NCBI RefSeq assembly: GCF_050436995.1 | Contig: NC_134765.1 | Span: forward strand, 5,793,501-5,857,500 | Length of the DNA stretch: 64,000 nt | Direction of reading: 5' to 3' | DNA from: Anticarsia gemmatalis | Taxonomy: Eukaryota > Arthropoda > Insecta > Lepidoptera > Erebidae | In this document: piece by piece, positions 35,766 through 47,846 of the stretch | How the letters are laid out: the number at the start of each line of letters is the position of its first letter | How positions within the stretch are numbered: the first letter of the stretch is position 1 | Position numbers and translations under genes: made by a program | Notes under the pieces: model-generated | Database searches by the model: none | Seen by the model: only the letters and a program-made list of their open reading frames with translations | What the model was told of the DNA's origin: nothing

Positions 35766-38340
35766 GATGACATCAGAAGAGTACTATTTATTAAAGTTAC
35801 TAAAATTTAACTATTTTATCAAAACCGCAATCAATTTTTTTTATAAGTTATTATATTTCCTAATATACTAAGCAGCACTTTCGCAACACCTATAAACAAG
35901 ACTACTTAAAATTACACAGAAATGCAGAATATCAGCACAACTTATTTCAAACAATACAGAATAAACTTCCATACTGCAAGTATAATTATCCATAATAAAT
36001 GTTTATGGAGTGGGCAGGGAATAAACGAGGTGGTCGCAGTATGATATAATTACAAGTGGTTGACCAATAAATCTAAAGTGTTCGTGTAATTGTGTCACGT
36101 AGTGTTCTCTAGAAAATTGCCGGTTACAACAATATATTGCGATTGTTATGTCTTGTTGTATATAATTCTTCAATTTATTTGATTAAAACTAGATATTGAC
36201 TTGGCATTTCATTTCGTTATTTTTCAATCGAATAAAGTTTGCTCTGCAGTACGGACTGGATATAATTAAAGGCTAATATACATGTGATTGTGGCTACTAC
36301 GTATTATTTATTATATCTACAAAAAAAATAGTTTTTGGCATCATACAGTAATTAATTAATAGCATAACATATTTTATTGAGCCATAATTCATGAAAACAA
36401 TAAAACATTCAAGCCAGAGTGAAAATTAAAAAGTTTAAAAGACTCGGACTTCTTTTGAAACGCTTAAATAACTAAGAATAGTAAATATTCCAATACAAAA
36501 ATAAGTCTAAAAATAATCTTAATACTTTAAGCAACAAATGTGATAAAATAAACGTAGTTAATTTAATATTCACGGCAGACTGTCACAGTATTTGTAATGG
36601 CAGAACAAAATCGAATAAAATGGCTCGCAGTGTAAACAGAGAAATGTGGATTGAATTAAACGAGGAATAAAATGTCGAATACTTTTGAACTTATTGTAAC
36701 AATCAGATGGGACTTTTTCTGTAATAATATTCATATTTTACATATATTTTATACTTTTCTTATTGAAGTGTCTCAAAAAACAATAAATCAATTAAAAAAT
36801 GTTCAGTAACTAACGAAATCTAAGTACATTAAACCTAATAAAAATGTTATTTATGGATAATATACAGATTACGTTCCTAACAATGTTCCTAATGAAGTAA
36901 ATTTAAAAACATTTAATAATAACATGTGCAATTCGTAATAATTCCCATACACTCAGTTACCCATGGTTCTGTACAGTGTAGAGCATTTTAATGGGTACCG
37001 CAAATTGCCTCGAGTGCTTCCACTGCCGCTAGAATGAATGGCGCCTATCTTTATGTCGAGGTTTTTTTCATTTGGTTCGGCAGCCTGTAGTATTTTAATT
37101 GACCAATTATTTTGCCACTCAAGTGTAAAAAGAGTTTTTCTGCATTAGAAATAAGTTTTAAATGCAAGTTGCTAGTGCCTGTGTAGACTTTATTTATTTT
37201 ATATTAAAATCAAATGTACTTTTAGATTAAAGTTAACCACCTAAAGAAAGACAAGCAGATATCGTTGTTTCGCTTTTTTTGTAGTTCAACGAAAGAAATA
37301 TGTCATACTCAATTGTAATTAGCGTGATCAGTCTTTTACTCATTATTGTTAATGCCTAACGGCGTAACAATTGCATTGATAATTTTAAGACAAAAGCACA
37401 AAATGTCTATAACCTTAATTTTCTAAATTCATTAACTAAATAAAGGTAAATACCTGAAAACAAAGAACAATAAATCAGAAAGTCATTGAACTTAACTGAA
37501 CTAACTAAATAAAATCATGTAGGCAACATTTACAAAGTATAGGTCTATCTTTTGAAATATTAATCGGTGTTGCCAGTTTTCCAAGAATAATGCCGTACAC
37601 AGGTTAAGTATAAGGCTGAATACAACTTTACCTTGTATTTATGCGCAACTTTTGTTCTTCAATTATAATAGTTCAATAATTATAAGTCAAAGACATACAT
37701 TGATTTTTATTTAAAAAATATATCTACGTTGCTTAAAATAAATAAAAAATAATTATTATTTTGTATACCATTATTGCTTTTATTTAATTTGACTAGAATT
37801 TAAATATGGAACTATGATGTTTAAAACTAAATGAAACGACTCAATAACTTGATATAAAGTTTATTTATTCATACGAATTTACCAATCACATTCGGATTTG
37901 GAGCAACAATATTAAAAAAAAAAACAAATGGTGTTAGGTAAAGAATTCACTCATGTCAAGAATCGGGAGAGCATGCAAAAGCATTTTTGTAAGCATTTTG
38001 TTTGAGTTTCATGTTACGTAGTATGCGGTTGAATGTACGGTGGAATGTGGCATCGCGATACCACGCGTGATACGGGATTAGATGGGAGTTATCACTGTAC
38101 GGGTATGTTACATGTATCGCTTCCGAACCTTTAGTTAAACCTTGTAGTGCACCCGGCTATGTATCCGTCGAATCTTGTGGGAAGCTGCCAATCACGTGCC
38201 CTTGTAGATTATAATGTTACTATAGAACTGATGACAATATGCTTGCAAAGGTTTTTGTGTAGAATCTTAGGTTAGATTATTTCGATTCCGTTTAACGTAT
38301 CCTTATAATATTGAACTACCAAAGGAATATTTAACTGTAG

Positions 38341-38470
38341 CCTGATTTTCTACAATCGGTTTTAAAAGTATCGAGGGTTCGACATTTGAAATGTACTGCC
38401 AAAAATTGTTCTTACTGTGCCCGCTAGAGGCGCTGAACAATTTTCATATAAATTTGTCGACATCTGTTGT
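38341..38470 (+). repeat. TAGCGCGATT family copy
   Basis: GATTTTCTACAATCGG at the left, then AGTATCGAGGGTTCGACATT, GTACTGCCAAAAATTGTTC and GCCCGCTAGAGGCGCTGA. The left end is kept and the right end is lost after ATTTGTCGACATC. Confidence 0.6.
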
Positions 38471-41400
38471 TTATTATTAGGCGGTTAGGCCTCTTTTGAC
38501 ATCACATCATTTTACACAAATTTAAATTATGGTAAGTAATCTTACTGAGTAAGGATACAACCAAAATGTGCTAAATATTATTCAACTATAATACCGTCTA
38601 AAAAGTTCCCCTTAAAGAACCTGATAAGTGCCTAGTTTCGTAATACGAGTCGTTTTAAATAATAAATATCAACAGATAAGCCACGGTTTCTAAATTAAAA
38701 TAATTCAGAGTAGCCATAAAGAAGTTTGGATCAAAGAAATTCAAAGTTTTATTACTAAGTAGTCTTATCTGTTCGCTCTATTAGTTCAGAAGCTGTTATA
38801 TAAAATGGATCGTGAAACTCTCCTTTGTGGATATAATTTTTTTTGATATGTAGCTGTATTGTTTGTGTTCTTATTAATATTATACTATAAATATAGAAAA
38901 ATGAAATCGCTTCATAAATAATTAATAATAAGTATTGTTTTCAACTATTCTGATTTAATTGTAATTAAGCTGACGAAAAATTGTGTGTTTACCGTAACAT
39001 CTCTATTTAACTAAAACTTATATTCAAGACGAGTGACATGTGAATCGTAATCTTTATAGTCAAGTAAATTATATTTAATTTTCTTCTTAATCACCGTGAA
39101 TCAAGGCAAACGTGACACTAATTTGCAAATCAAATAGTTCAGAGAAAAACTCGGTCGTATTAACAAAGACGAGAAAGTCATCAACAAAATTCAAATTGAA
39201 TTAGTGGCTGAAAGTCATTAAAGCTACGACACCAGTTCACAAGAACCCGAATATTCTGAGTTGAAAAACTCCGACCACTCAATTTATATACAAATCTGAA
39301 TAAAAATAAACCACTCAAAAGAATATAAAGTTTGCATCAAAACGGCAAGGCTTCTTTTTATCTAACGCCGAGGAAAAATGCTTAAAGGCATTTTGCTTCA
39401 ATCGCAGTGAAATAGATAAACGTATTTTCAATAATTTGACGGTTATTGACCTGTACTGAAGATTTATTGGTTAGAATATTAGATCCAATTTCTTAAAACG
39501 CAACAATGGAAAAATAGAAACATTGACCCATGATGAGTAAGTTCACAGCAATTGAAACAGTTTTTGTATATGGAATGAAGTATTTGAAAACGAAGTAAAA
39601 CTTATAAAAACTATATGATTTTTTATCAGGTTTAATGGCATAGATAGATTTTAGTAAAATGCGAAATTGCTTTCTTTAAAAAAGGATAACTTTGAAGTAT
39701 GCAAAGCTGCTCGCAGTAATTTCCTTTACCGGTTACGAATTGCTTTAGGAAGTGGGTAATAATTTTAGCGCTTCAAAGCTGTATAAAAAACCAACAAAGA
39801 GCAACTTTAAGGTCTTTCAAATACTTTTATACTGTTTCCTTTAGATTTTTCCGTCTTAGAAAAGTTTTTGACTTTCTTTGGGGTGAACATTAAGGAGAAA
39901 TATTTCAGCACTACTTTTGAAAGTCGAAACGTTAACCCTGTCATAATCGTTGAATTTTGTGCTCAATTTACTTCCTTTGTCGGTCAATTATAGTTAAACG
40001 ATGCTGAAAAGGAACTCTTAAGGGTTAAATATTGAAATTTAAAGTCTTGATACTTAATTAGACGGACATTGTGACGATTAAAGAGAGCGCTAATAATAAA
40101 CATTGATTTAAAACTGTCTCCATTTATAAAATCTTATATCCAGATGTGTATAAACTGAACTATAGTAACGATTTAAAGTAAATTGTTTAAAAGTAAAGTC
40201 TAATTTCGGTGATGACTTAACCGGATAGCAACGGGTGTCCATTATGGGCAATAATTCAGTTGCCGTACTTAATAACCCTAATTTTGGCACTAACGGGACT
40301 ATCCGGCCCGCTATCGAGAGCATGTTACGAAATACTAAACAGAAATGAAACTAATCTCTACTAAACTATTGTACCTTTGTTTCTCATAAAAATGTCTAGA
40401 AACTTATCTAAAACAGATATTACAAGTACGTAGATCAGGCACTATAAATTGTTAATACCTGCAGGCAATTTTGTACTCTACTTCCACGTTTTAAAGTTCA
40501 CAATAGTGATGCATATGGTTGTTAGATCAAGGCGCGATTGTCGGAGACAGGCACTCCCATCTTCGTCGCAACTTCAAATGTCTCGGCACGTAGGATTGTT
40601 TGCTCCCAGTGCATAAATCCGTCGGTTAAGCCGGGATACGAACTGTGCTTACAACTCCCTATAGTTGAAAATCAAGCGTGCAGATCCAAGACTTAGGAAG
40701 TAAGGAACCACAGAGAGTACATTGTTCTTAAACTAATAAAATCACGTCTTATGTGCTACAGTTTCTTTATGTTTGGATATAAAGCATTTGTATGCGCTGT
40801 CATGAATGTACTCCCTCAATTCATTTCGCATTCATGTATTACAATAACGTTGGTATCAGAAAGTTCTTGTTTTATTAAACCGCATATGATATTTAAGTGT
40901 TTGCCGAAATCTTTCTGAGGGGATCTTGACCCCGTGGTATTGAATTGATCTCGTTACCCTCGCCTAATGTGTGAAATAATAAATGTAAAAATAGCATGAG
41001 ATAATAAGCTGTGTTAATCTGTCCCTTGTCTCCTATAACAAAAAAACACTATTAAAACTTTCTAATTAATAATACCTAGCGAAACTAACAACCGAAAAAC
41101 TAATCCTAATTTCTAAAATGTGCCTTATAGAATACAGACTTTGGTCTGTAGGTACTTCATAAAGCAGAACAATGTCAAAGATTTCGAATTCCTTGCAGTA
41201 CAATTCATTCGCAACGGTAGAGAATATCAACTACTCTCCGAGAGACGTTTAAACAAAGATATAAAACTTTACCCGAGGTGCATCTGGCTACTGGCTGTAA
41301 TGAAAATGGCCCTAGGGAAGTAAGCTAGGAGAGGAGAAGCCATCAGACAATCGAACATGAAATCCCTTTCTCCCAAAACGTGCACAACCCGACTCATCAT

Positions 41401-43110
41401 TTACTTTTATTAGAATTTATGTTTTGAATTCTCTTGAAGTTTAGTGCAGTTTTATTGAATCTCTGGAACATTGAACGTCGGTATTTGAATTTTTATATCT
41501 GGAATGAAAAGTTGAATGAACTTATGGTTTTATTTGAAGCATATTGTGATGTGTAGAGGTAATAAAATCCAGATTGCAGAAACTTGTGTAAAGACAAAAG
41601 GAAAAGTAGTTTCTAAAGCTATTGTTATGATTGACCGTCAGACTAGACGCTTCTATCTAAATTTAGTTTTATTCACAATTTCACGAAGACGCGCATTGTC
41701 CAAACATTAACGGATAATTATTATAAAATCCATGGATGCTTGCGAATGTTTCTAACAGTGTGTCAATAACTATAATCTTTAAAAAGTTCAACTATTAAAT
41801 AAAATAGGTACAGGAAAAGGTAGTCTTGTAGTTCAGGGTTCACGCGCATGTATTTGCGGTGTTCAAATACATAATAATACCAAGTTTGGTAGAGGAAGTT
41901 TATCGGTTAAATCACGAGCGGATCGCTATTACGCCAGACCTTGAACATCGACGCGGCGGGACTGTTCCGCGCTCGTATTATGCCGGTTTAACATGATTTT
42001 AGTTTAAGTAATGAACCTAATTTTACTATTAGAGGATGACAATATGCTAGTACTAAATTAGTACGTACACAAAATTGTATTTGAAGAGCTCACGCGCCAT
42101 AAATTGATTCATTCTTGGTTAATATATGTAAGTATGTAGTCGGTCTGGGGTCGTCGCGTGGGCTACTTACCTCTATTTACTTAAACGTTCATTACTTTTC
42201 CATCTAATAATTCTTTATCAATAAACTATAAACATATCTTTTGTATTTCATGTTTATAACATTCTCAATTATTGAAAGAACAAATAACTGTATCCAACCA
42301 TATCAAAAACATTTCCTATAAAGTCAAACTTCAGTATACAATTTCTTCTCTATTTTTAGCTTACGACATTCAATAAAACTGTCGCCAACAATTTTCCATT
42401 GATTTTTGTGCACTAAAGTTACCGTTCGTCCCCAAAAGTGTCTAAGTCGTCGCGCCAGCACTTTCCCGGCCTCGACAACGACCTTCTGACATCTGCTGAA
42501 AGGCGACGCATAGTCAGCTACCTGAATTGATTTATACTACTATAAAATACTTCTTCATTCAGCTGAACACTTCAAGAAGAACAACAAAGAACGACATTAA
42601 ATTCCTAAGCCATAAATGAAACGAATAAGTGGTAGTCAATTTTGACTATTGGAAGTCATATTTTACAACCGTGTGCTTTATTTATGCTAAAATACTTCAT
42701 TATTATAAGAAGCGGGTTAATATATTAACTTAAATATACATATTATATATCAACTAGCTGACCCGCGCAACTTCGCTTGCGTCACATAAGGAGAATGGGT
42801 CAAAATTTTCCCCGTTTTTGTAACATTTTTCACTGGTACTCTGCTCCTATGAGTAGTAGCGTGATGATATATAGCCTATCAGTGGCGAAGGCTCCATACA
42901 ACTCGATTCCTATCGGCTTCCCTTTCTGGACAGAGTTAATATTAATATTAAATTAATTGTTTACTATTGCCAAATAAAACACAATTAATTAATAATCACC
43001 AATATTTAAACCGAAATCTTTAACTAGAATCATTAATCTAATCGAAACAGTACGAAAACGCCTACACTTCAAAAATTACGCTCCGCTAAAAACGCAACGT
43101 GAAGTAATAA

Positions 43111-43583
43111 TCCATACTAATATTATAAATGCGAAAGTAACTCTATCTGTCTGTCTGTCTGTCTGTCTGCTACTCAATCACGTCTAAACTACTGAACCAA
43201 TTTGCATGAAATTTGCTATTTGATACCCGAGAAAGGACATAGGCTACTTTTTACTCCGGGAAAATGACGCATTTCCCGGGAAAATTCAGAAAATTCAACG
43301 AAGTCGCGAAAAGTCAATATTATAATGACATTGAATTAACAAAATTCCGTTGCCATGGCAACTGTTTTAATGGCGGATATGTCTTAGCGCGACTTCGTTA
43401 TGCTAAGAGATATAAATAATTTTGAGAATATTTTTCTTGAAAAAGAAAGCATATTTTATATCATCACGCTACGACCAATAGGAGCAGAGTAGGTAACAGT
43501 AAAAAGTGTTACATACAAAAACATGGAAAATTCTGACCCATTCTCTCTTATGTGACGCAAGCGAAGTTGCGCGGGTCAGCTAG
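43111..43583 (+). mobile_element. Helitron B, inside the hAT-like element
   Basis: Starts TCCATACTAATATTATAAA after an A and ends GGGTCAGCTAG at 43583 before a T. The 3' end is of the same family as Helitron A but in the opposite orientation, so 42754-42870 and 43450-43583 look like an inverted repeat. Contains a (CTGT)n tract, ATACCCGAGAAAGGACATAG and an internal CAACGAAGTCGCG, which may be a second 3' end from a fused copy. 473 bp, non-autonomous. Confidence 0.75.
43146..43169 (+). repeat. (TCTG)n microsatellite within Helitron B
   Basis: Six uninterrupted TCTG units, the usual microsatellite near the 5' end of this lepidopteran Helitron type. Confidence 0.9.
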
Positions 43584-43762
43584 TAATGAAATAAGCCGGA
43601 GGCGCTGATCGGGAATCGCGTACAATAAAAACTATGGCGGCGATGTCGCTTACGACCTTTTGGATCGCGCTTCGCACCGCGCTGCATAGTGGCGAGCAAG
43701 CCGGAGGAAGAGCGGGTTGCCTCGCGCTACAGCGCTCGCGCCGCGGCGGACACATAATCTTA

Positions 43763-44287
43763 AGCTCCGTACTCACACAGGGTTTTACTCGATCGAGCTA
43801 AACTGTCGAGTAAAACCCATGGCATGGGCTTTCGTCCACACATTCAGCATTTATCTATCGAGTGAGGCGCACCGTTCAGTATTCACCGGTCCGTTCGAGC
43901 CAAAGGATGTCTGTGCTACAAAGGAAACGGTGGCTGTATTTAGCAAGTCTCGCAGTTCTTAATTATAAAAGAATTAAAGAAAATGAAAGGAAGAAGAATA
44001 AACCTTTGGAATAAACTCGTAAATCCATTTTTTTATTCTACACGTGTTTTCACGACGATCATCAATGGCGGACTGACGCTCGAATCGCGCCACTCGCGGT
44101 TACGTACACACGCTTGAGTCAAGCTCGACGGCTCGCTTCGAGTAAGTGCGAAGGAAATTAGTTTTATTTAATTCCATCGAGCCGGCTCGATGCGAGCCTT
44201 CGAGCTGTGAGTTTTGCGGTCCACACATTGATTTTTACTTGAATTCGAGTAATACTATCGAGTAATACCGTGTGTGAGTACCCAGCT
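43763..44287 (+). mobile_element. PIF/Harbinger element with a transposase-region remnant
   Basis: A 525-bp element with ends AGCTCCGTACTCACACAG and TGTGTGAGTACCCAGCT (about 15 of 17 paired) and a TTA duplication (43760-43762 and 44288-44290). TTA/TWA duplications define this superfamily. Subterminal TTTTACTCGATCGAGC and ATTCGAGTAATACTATCGAG repeat the TACTCGA word. A short frame is kept inside (next entry). It sits in the GC-rich part of the hAT-like element, so it is younger than that insertion. Confidence 0.8.
43907..44014 (+). pseudogene. N-terminal remnant resembling a Harbinger transposase start
   Basis: ATG at 43907 opens 35 codons, MSVLQRKRWLYLASLAV then LNYKRIKENERKKNKPLE, and stops at TAA 44012-44014. 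A hydrophobic stretch followed by a basic run is the layout I recall for the N-terminus of PIF/Harbinger nucleases, upstream of the DDE domain. The catalytic part is absent. The similarity is from memory and weak, but it agrees with the TTA duplication of the enclosing element. Confidence 0.45.
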
Positions 44288-45087
44288 TTACGCATGTTTC
44301 TGTCGCGGTGCGAGCCGCGTGCAAGAGCGAGATGGAAAATATAAGCTAAGCATCCTGCATAAGTATTAGTTTTAATCCAGTTTGACATTAGGTCATGTTT
44401 GTTTACTGTTTACATCTTTCGCGCGCTCTATTACAAATTAGAATATTTGTGTTTATCACAACATTATTCCTTAATAATTGTGTTTGTGCATAATTGTGAA
44501 TGTATCAGTATATAAAACAGTAATTGTTTTGCATGTTTCTATTAGAGTAAATTTTCATTTTGTCAGATTTATAGGTTAAACTCATAACAATAAAAGTGTT
44601 CTGCGTTTATCCATAATGTGTTTGATATTTTATTGTTGATGAATACATTCTAAATTGCTTGTATAATAAGTTATTAAACAACCAGTGCGAGACAATCATC
44701 AATCGTTCGATATACGTTATCTTAAATATGTGCTGTTGTGTTACCTACGTGTTACTACTGAAGACAGAGTAACTTAACACAAAACAAGCATGATTAGGTA
44801 GCCAATGGTAAGTACCTATGTATTATTAGTCTGTAGAGAGAGAAATAAGATACCTACTGTAGTCGAATGTAGATAATACACTCATATTGTTATTATGCAG
44901 TAATACGCTACTTTTATGTCGGCATTCTTACGATGTACATAAAATGTAGGTACTATACCTAGACAATGACTTATAGCTCCGGCTTACCTTTTGTAAAAAA
45001 TGACCCTTCGCCACTGTAGCCTATAACCTTCCTCGATAAATGGACTATCTAACACTTCACACTCCAGTAATTCCTGAGATAAGCGCG

Positions 45088-45112
45088 TTCAAACAAACAA
45101 ACAAACAAACTC
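45088..45112 (+). repeat. (AAAC)n microsatellite in Helitron A
   Basis: About five AAAC/CAAA units near the 5' end of Helitron A. The complement GTTT repeat is in the 53895-54143 copy at 53921-53937, so the tract is part of the family. Confidence 0.85.
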
Positions 45113-45137
45113 TTCAGCTTTATAATATTAGTATAGA

Positions 45138-46680
45138 TATTATTATTAGCTTTTAAATTCACTCAACTATCATTTAATTATATTCAAATCACTACTTAAG
45201 TAGGTACATACAATTTATTTACAAAAATGATTACCTAATACGAGAACAGAATGTAGAAAGCATTGTAATCTAAAGTAGACGCTCAATGAGCGTTACTTGA
45301 AGCACGATCCTCAATGTCCTTTATCTCTTGTTTCAGAATACTTCAAGTTTGAACGGTTAACAAAGTTTATAAGTGTTAGTTTGACACCTGTGCCGAAGGT
45401 TTAACGCTCTCGAGACGTAGCGGGTTTCAATATGTAAACTTTAATGATTGCGGTGCCGGCGGTTCGATCTCACGGTACCTACCTGTTACACAAGTTTCAA
45501 GAGCTTGCGAAAGAACGGTGATTGTAGTGCTTCATTAGAGTTTGTTGGTGTTTCAATTTAGGGTTAAAGAATTTTAAAATAAACATGTGATTGACCGAAT
45601 TATGATAAGTGGATAAGTGGAAACATAATATATTTTATTTATTAATCAGCTCTTAGACTACATAACGGAAAAACTAGTCCGCATATTTGTTCAATAAATT
45701 GATCGTTCCTCACTTTCTTCAAGCTAAAACTACTTGCAGCGTATTAACTAACTATCCTTCAAGCTAACAGCATAACTCAGTAAATTGCACTGAAACTTTC
45801 GCACTTAAAATCTGAGACGATAATGTTACATAATTATCTCGCTACCTAGAACTTTGTTCGGTACAATGGCGCCAGCCTCCCTACAAGGCTGCAAGGCGAC
45901 ATTGACACACTATTTATACACATAAGCCTCATAATAACCGAGGATCGAAGGATCAAACTGTCGCTCGGAGGTCAACAGTCCCCGCTTATCCTTGGGATCA
46001 AAGGGAACACGACCTGTCTTTTATTCTATAAAACGTAAAATCCATCAGCCTGTTTATAACTTGTGTAGGGAACTGATTTTTTTACCCTTTTTGTGTATCA
46101 GACGACGGTTTTGATCTTTGATAGGGTGAAGCGTTTTGTTCACGTTTATGTCACAGTATGACGATTGATTAACTTGTTGAGAACGTTGTTTATGCTTCAT
46201 TTATAATATAAAAACAAATATCTAGGAGTGGAAGTCATAAAATTATGGCCTCTAAATAAATACCTACTTTTTTTTTGTTGTGAGATAAACGTTTTCTCTA
46301 CAAATGTTGTGGTGTGTTACCAAGGTTTGCATTGCGACTCTCTCAATATCTGTCAAAAAGTGTTACATTACTTACGCTTAAATTAGCTAAGATCATTTCA
46401 CATGCAAATTAGCAAATCTTAAACTCAATAAAAATATTTTATTTGATAAAGAAACGTATAAAAGTAATAAAAGTATGTTTTAACTTAATAGGCATCTCAT
46501 ATGAGTGGGATAAAGTTAAGTCAGTTCGTCAGTGTTACCTCGGAATTAATCTGCGGCAGGCAAGTAGGTAAGCCGGGAACAATTAATGGTTTGCGGGAGG
46601 ATGGCAACCCCGAGACCAGCTTCTCCTTAATATTATGTGTTGTGAAACGACTGCTTCAATATTTGTTCAGCATTCCTTAT
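45138..46680. other. Non-coding stretch
   Basis: No gene supported. GC-richer patches lie near 45395-45480 and 45850-46015; neither gives a recognisable protein or RNA. GGCGGTTCGATCTCAC at 45458-45473 recalls a B box, but no cloverleaf or A box surrounds it. Confidence 0.4.
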
Positions 46681-47838
46681 GACTTAGGAGTCTACTCACA
46701 TGCTAAGAATCTCACACATGAGTGAGTTAACTACGGACCTTTATTTTCAATGGAAGTTTCACTCGGTGAATGTGTGAGTTTACTACTCATACATTTTAGA
46801 GGTGGTTGAATCACCTGATTAATAATAATTAACTTGAACATAACGTTTTATTTCTTATTATCATCAAATATCATTGCGACATATAAAAACATAATTTAAC
46901 ATAATAACAATAAAATAAATTGCACAGTCGGCTGCAAATTTGCTAATTATTTAAGTTTAATTTAATCAAGTACTTCATCAAATTATTGTTAAAATTAAAA
47001 ATTAAATTAAATTATTCAATTTATTTTTCTCTTTTTAATTTATGTTTTTTGAAAATTTTAATTGCCTTCAGTTAGAAAATTAGTTTTTTTTTAAGATTTT
47101 GCTGTACACTTTGTTGTAATTTGAGTTTCCCTATGAGGCCGACATAGCCTTTTGTTGGCTAAAGGCCTTGACAATAAATTTGATTAAAAAAAAAAAAAAA
47201 AAAGATTCTTACCTCGTTTGTATGTCACATAAACAAACAGTAAATATGATTACACACTATAATAAGACACTATAATTTATAATTATTTACACACTTCCGC
47301 AAACATAACCGCAAATAATAAGTGAATAGGTGCTAAAGTTTTATGATTCACCTACATTCAAAATATAAAAAGATTTCTCAGATTACCCACTATACTGTAA
47401 TTTATTACAGGAACATGTCGTTATTATTTTTTATACTTATTTAATTTTGGTATATACTTTCTATATGTATACTTGATGTTTCCATGTTATCTACTAAGTA
47501 AATAAATAATAATGAGACTTTTATTTTTAACAATATTTTTATTAAGTACTTGATTAAATTAAACTTAAATAATTAGCAAATTTGCAGCCGACTGTGCAAT
47601 TTATTTTATTGTTATTATGTTAAATTATGTTTTTATATGTCGCAATGATATTTGATGATAATAAGAAATAAAACGTTATGTTCAAGTTAATTATTATTAA
47701 TCAGGTGATTCAACCACCTCTAAAATGTATGAGTAGTAAACTCACACATTCACCGAGTGAAACTTCCATTGAAAATAAAGGTCCGTAGTTAACTCACTCA
47801 TGTGTGAGATTCTTAGCATGTGAGTAGACTCCTAAGTC
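46681..47838. mobile_element. Foldback element with 295-bp inverted repeats and 8-bp duplications
   Basis: 46681-46975 and 47544-47838 are reverse complements over 295 bp with no mismatch that I could find, and partial similarity continues inward for about 25 bp more. Exact 8-bp duplications TTCCTTAT flank it (46673-46680 and 47839-47846). The termini are GACTTAGGAGTC, itself a short inverted repeat. The 568-bp centre is AT-rich, has no transposase and holds a poly(A)-tailed insertion. Duplication length points to hAT- or P-type transposition. The near-identity of the arms suggests a young insertion or recent gene conversion between arms. Confidence 0.92.
47098..47203 (+). mobile_element. Poly(A)-tailed retro-insertion inside the foldback element
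   Basis: A 3' end with a small hairpin (AGGCC ... GCC/GGC ... GGCCT at 47137-47169), the signal AATAAA at 47173-47178, and 18 A residues at 47186-47203. A short possible duplication, AAGATT, precedes 47098 and follows the tail. This is the form of a 5'-truncated LINE or retrocopy. The source family is not recognised and the start is approximate. Confidence 0.55.
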
Positions 47839-47846
47839 TTCCTTAT

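Larger units (their letters stand above)
35414..42753. other. Long non-coding stretch
   Basis: Repeat pieces at 35688-35765 and 38341-38470 only. GC-richer patches near 36980-37090, 38010-38200 and 41860-41995 (ACGCGGCGGGACTGTTCCGC) could be conserved non-coding sequence, but this cannot be judged from one genome. No exon with convincing splice sites was seen; the open frames at 41120 and 41516 have no family. Confidence 0.4.
42880..45016. mobile_element. hAT-like element inserted in Helitron A
   Basis: Terminal inverted repeats CAGTGGCGAAGG (42880-42891) and CCTTCGCCACTG (45005-45016), flanked by the exact 8-bp duplication TAGCCTAT (42872-42879 and 45017-45024) of the host Helitron. CAGTG ends plus 8-bp duplications are the hAT signature. 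2137 bp in total, about 1.1 kb after removing the inserted Helitron B and Harbinger element. A GC-rich block (43590-43762 and 44291-44335) may be the old promoter end of a longer element. No hAT transposase was recognised. Confidence 0.85.
42754..45137 (-). mobile_element. Helitron A, split by a hAT-like insertion
   Basis: The 3' end is at 42754-42757 (CTAG on the reverse strand, followed by T) and the 5' end TCTATACTAATATTATAAAG is at 45137. The two halves, 42754-42879 and 45025-45137, join at a shared TAGCCTAT to give about 239 bp. That matches the uninterrupted copy at 53895-54143 (249 bp) in order and content: GCGAAGTTGCGCGGGTCAG near the 3' end and an AAAC repeat near the 5' end. It was the first element in this nest. 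Confidence 0.85.

Noticed and set aside
43146..43169. CRISPR-like or functional tandem array
   Set aside because: It is a simple TCTG microsatellite inside a Helitron; there are no spaced direct repeats anywhere in this eukaryotic window.
42754..43583. Single inverted-repeat transposon with GCTGACCCGCGC ends
   Set aside because: The two matching ends belong to two separate Helitrons in opposite orientation; target sites and the hAT duplication explain the arrangement.
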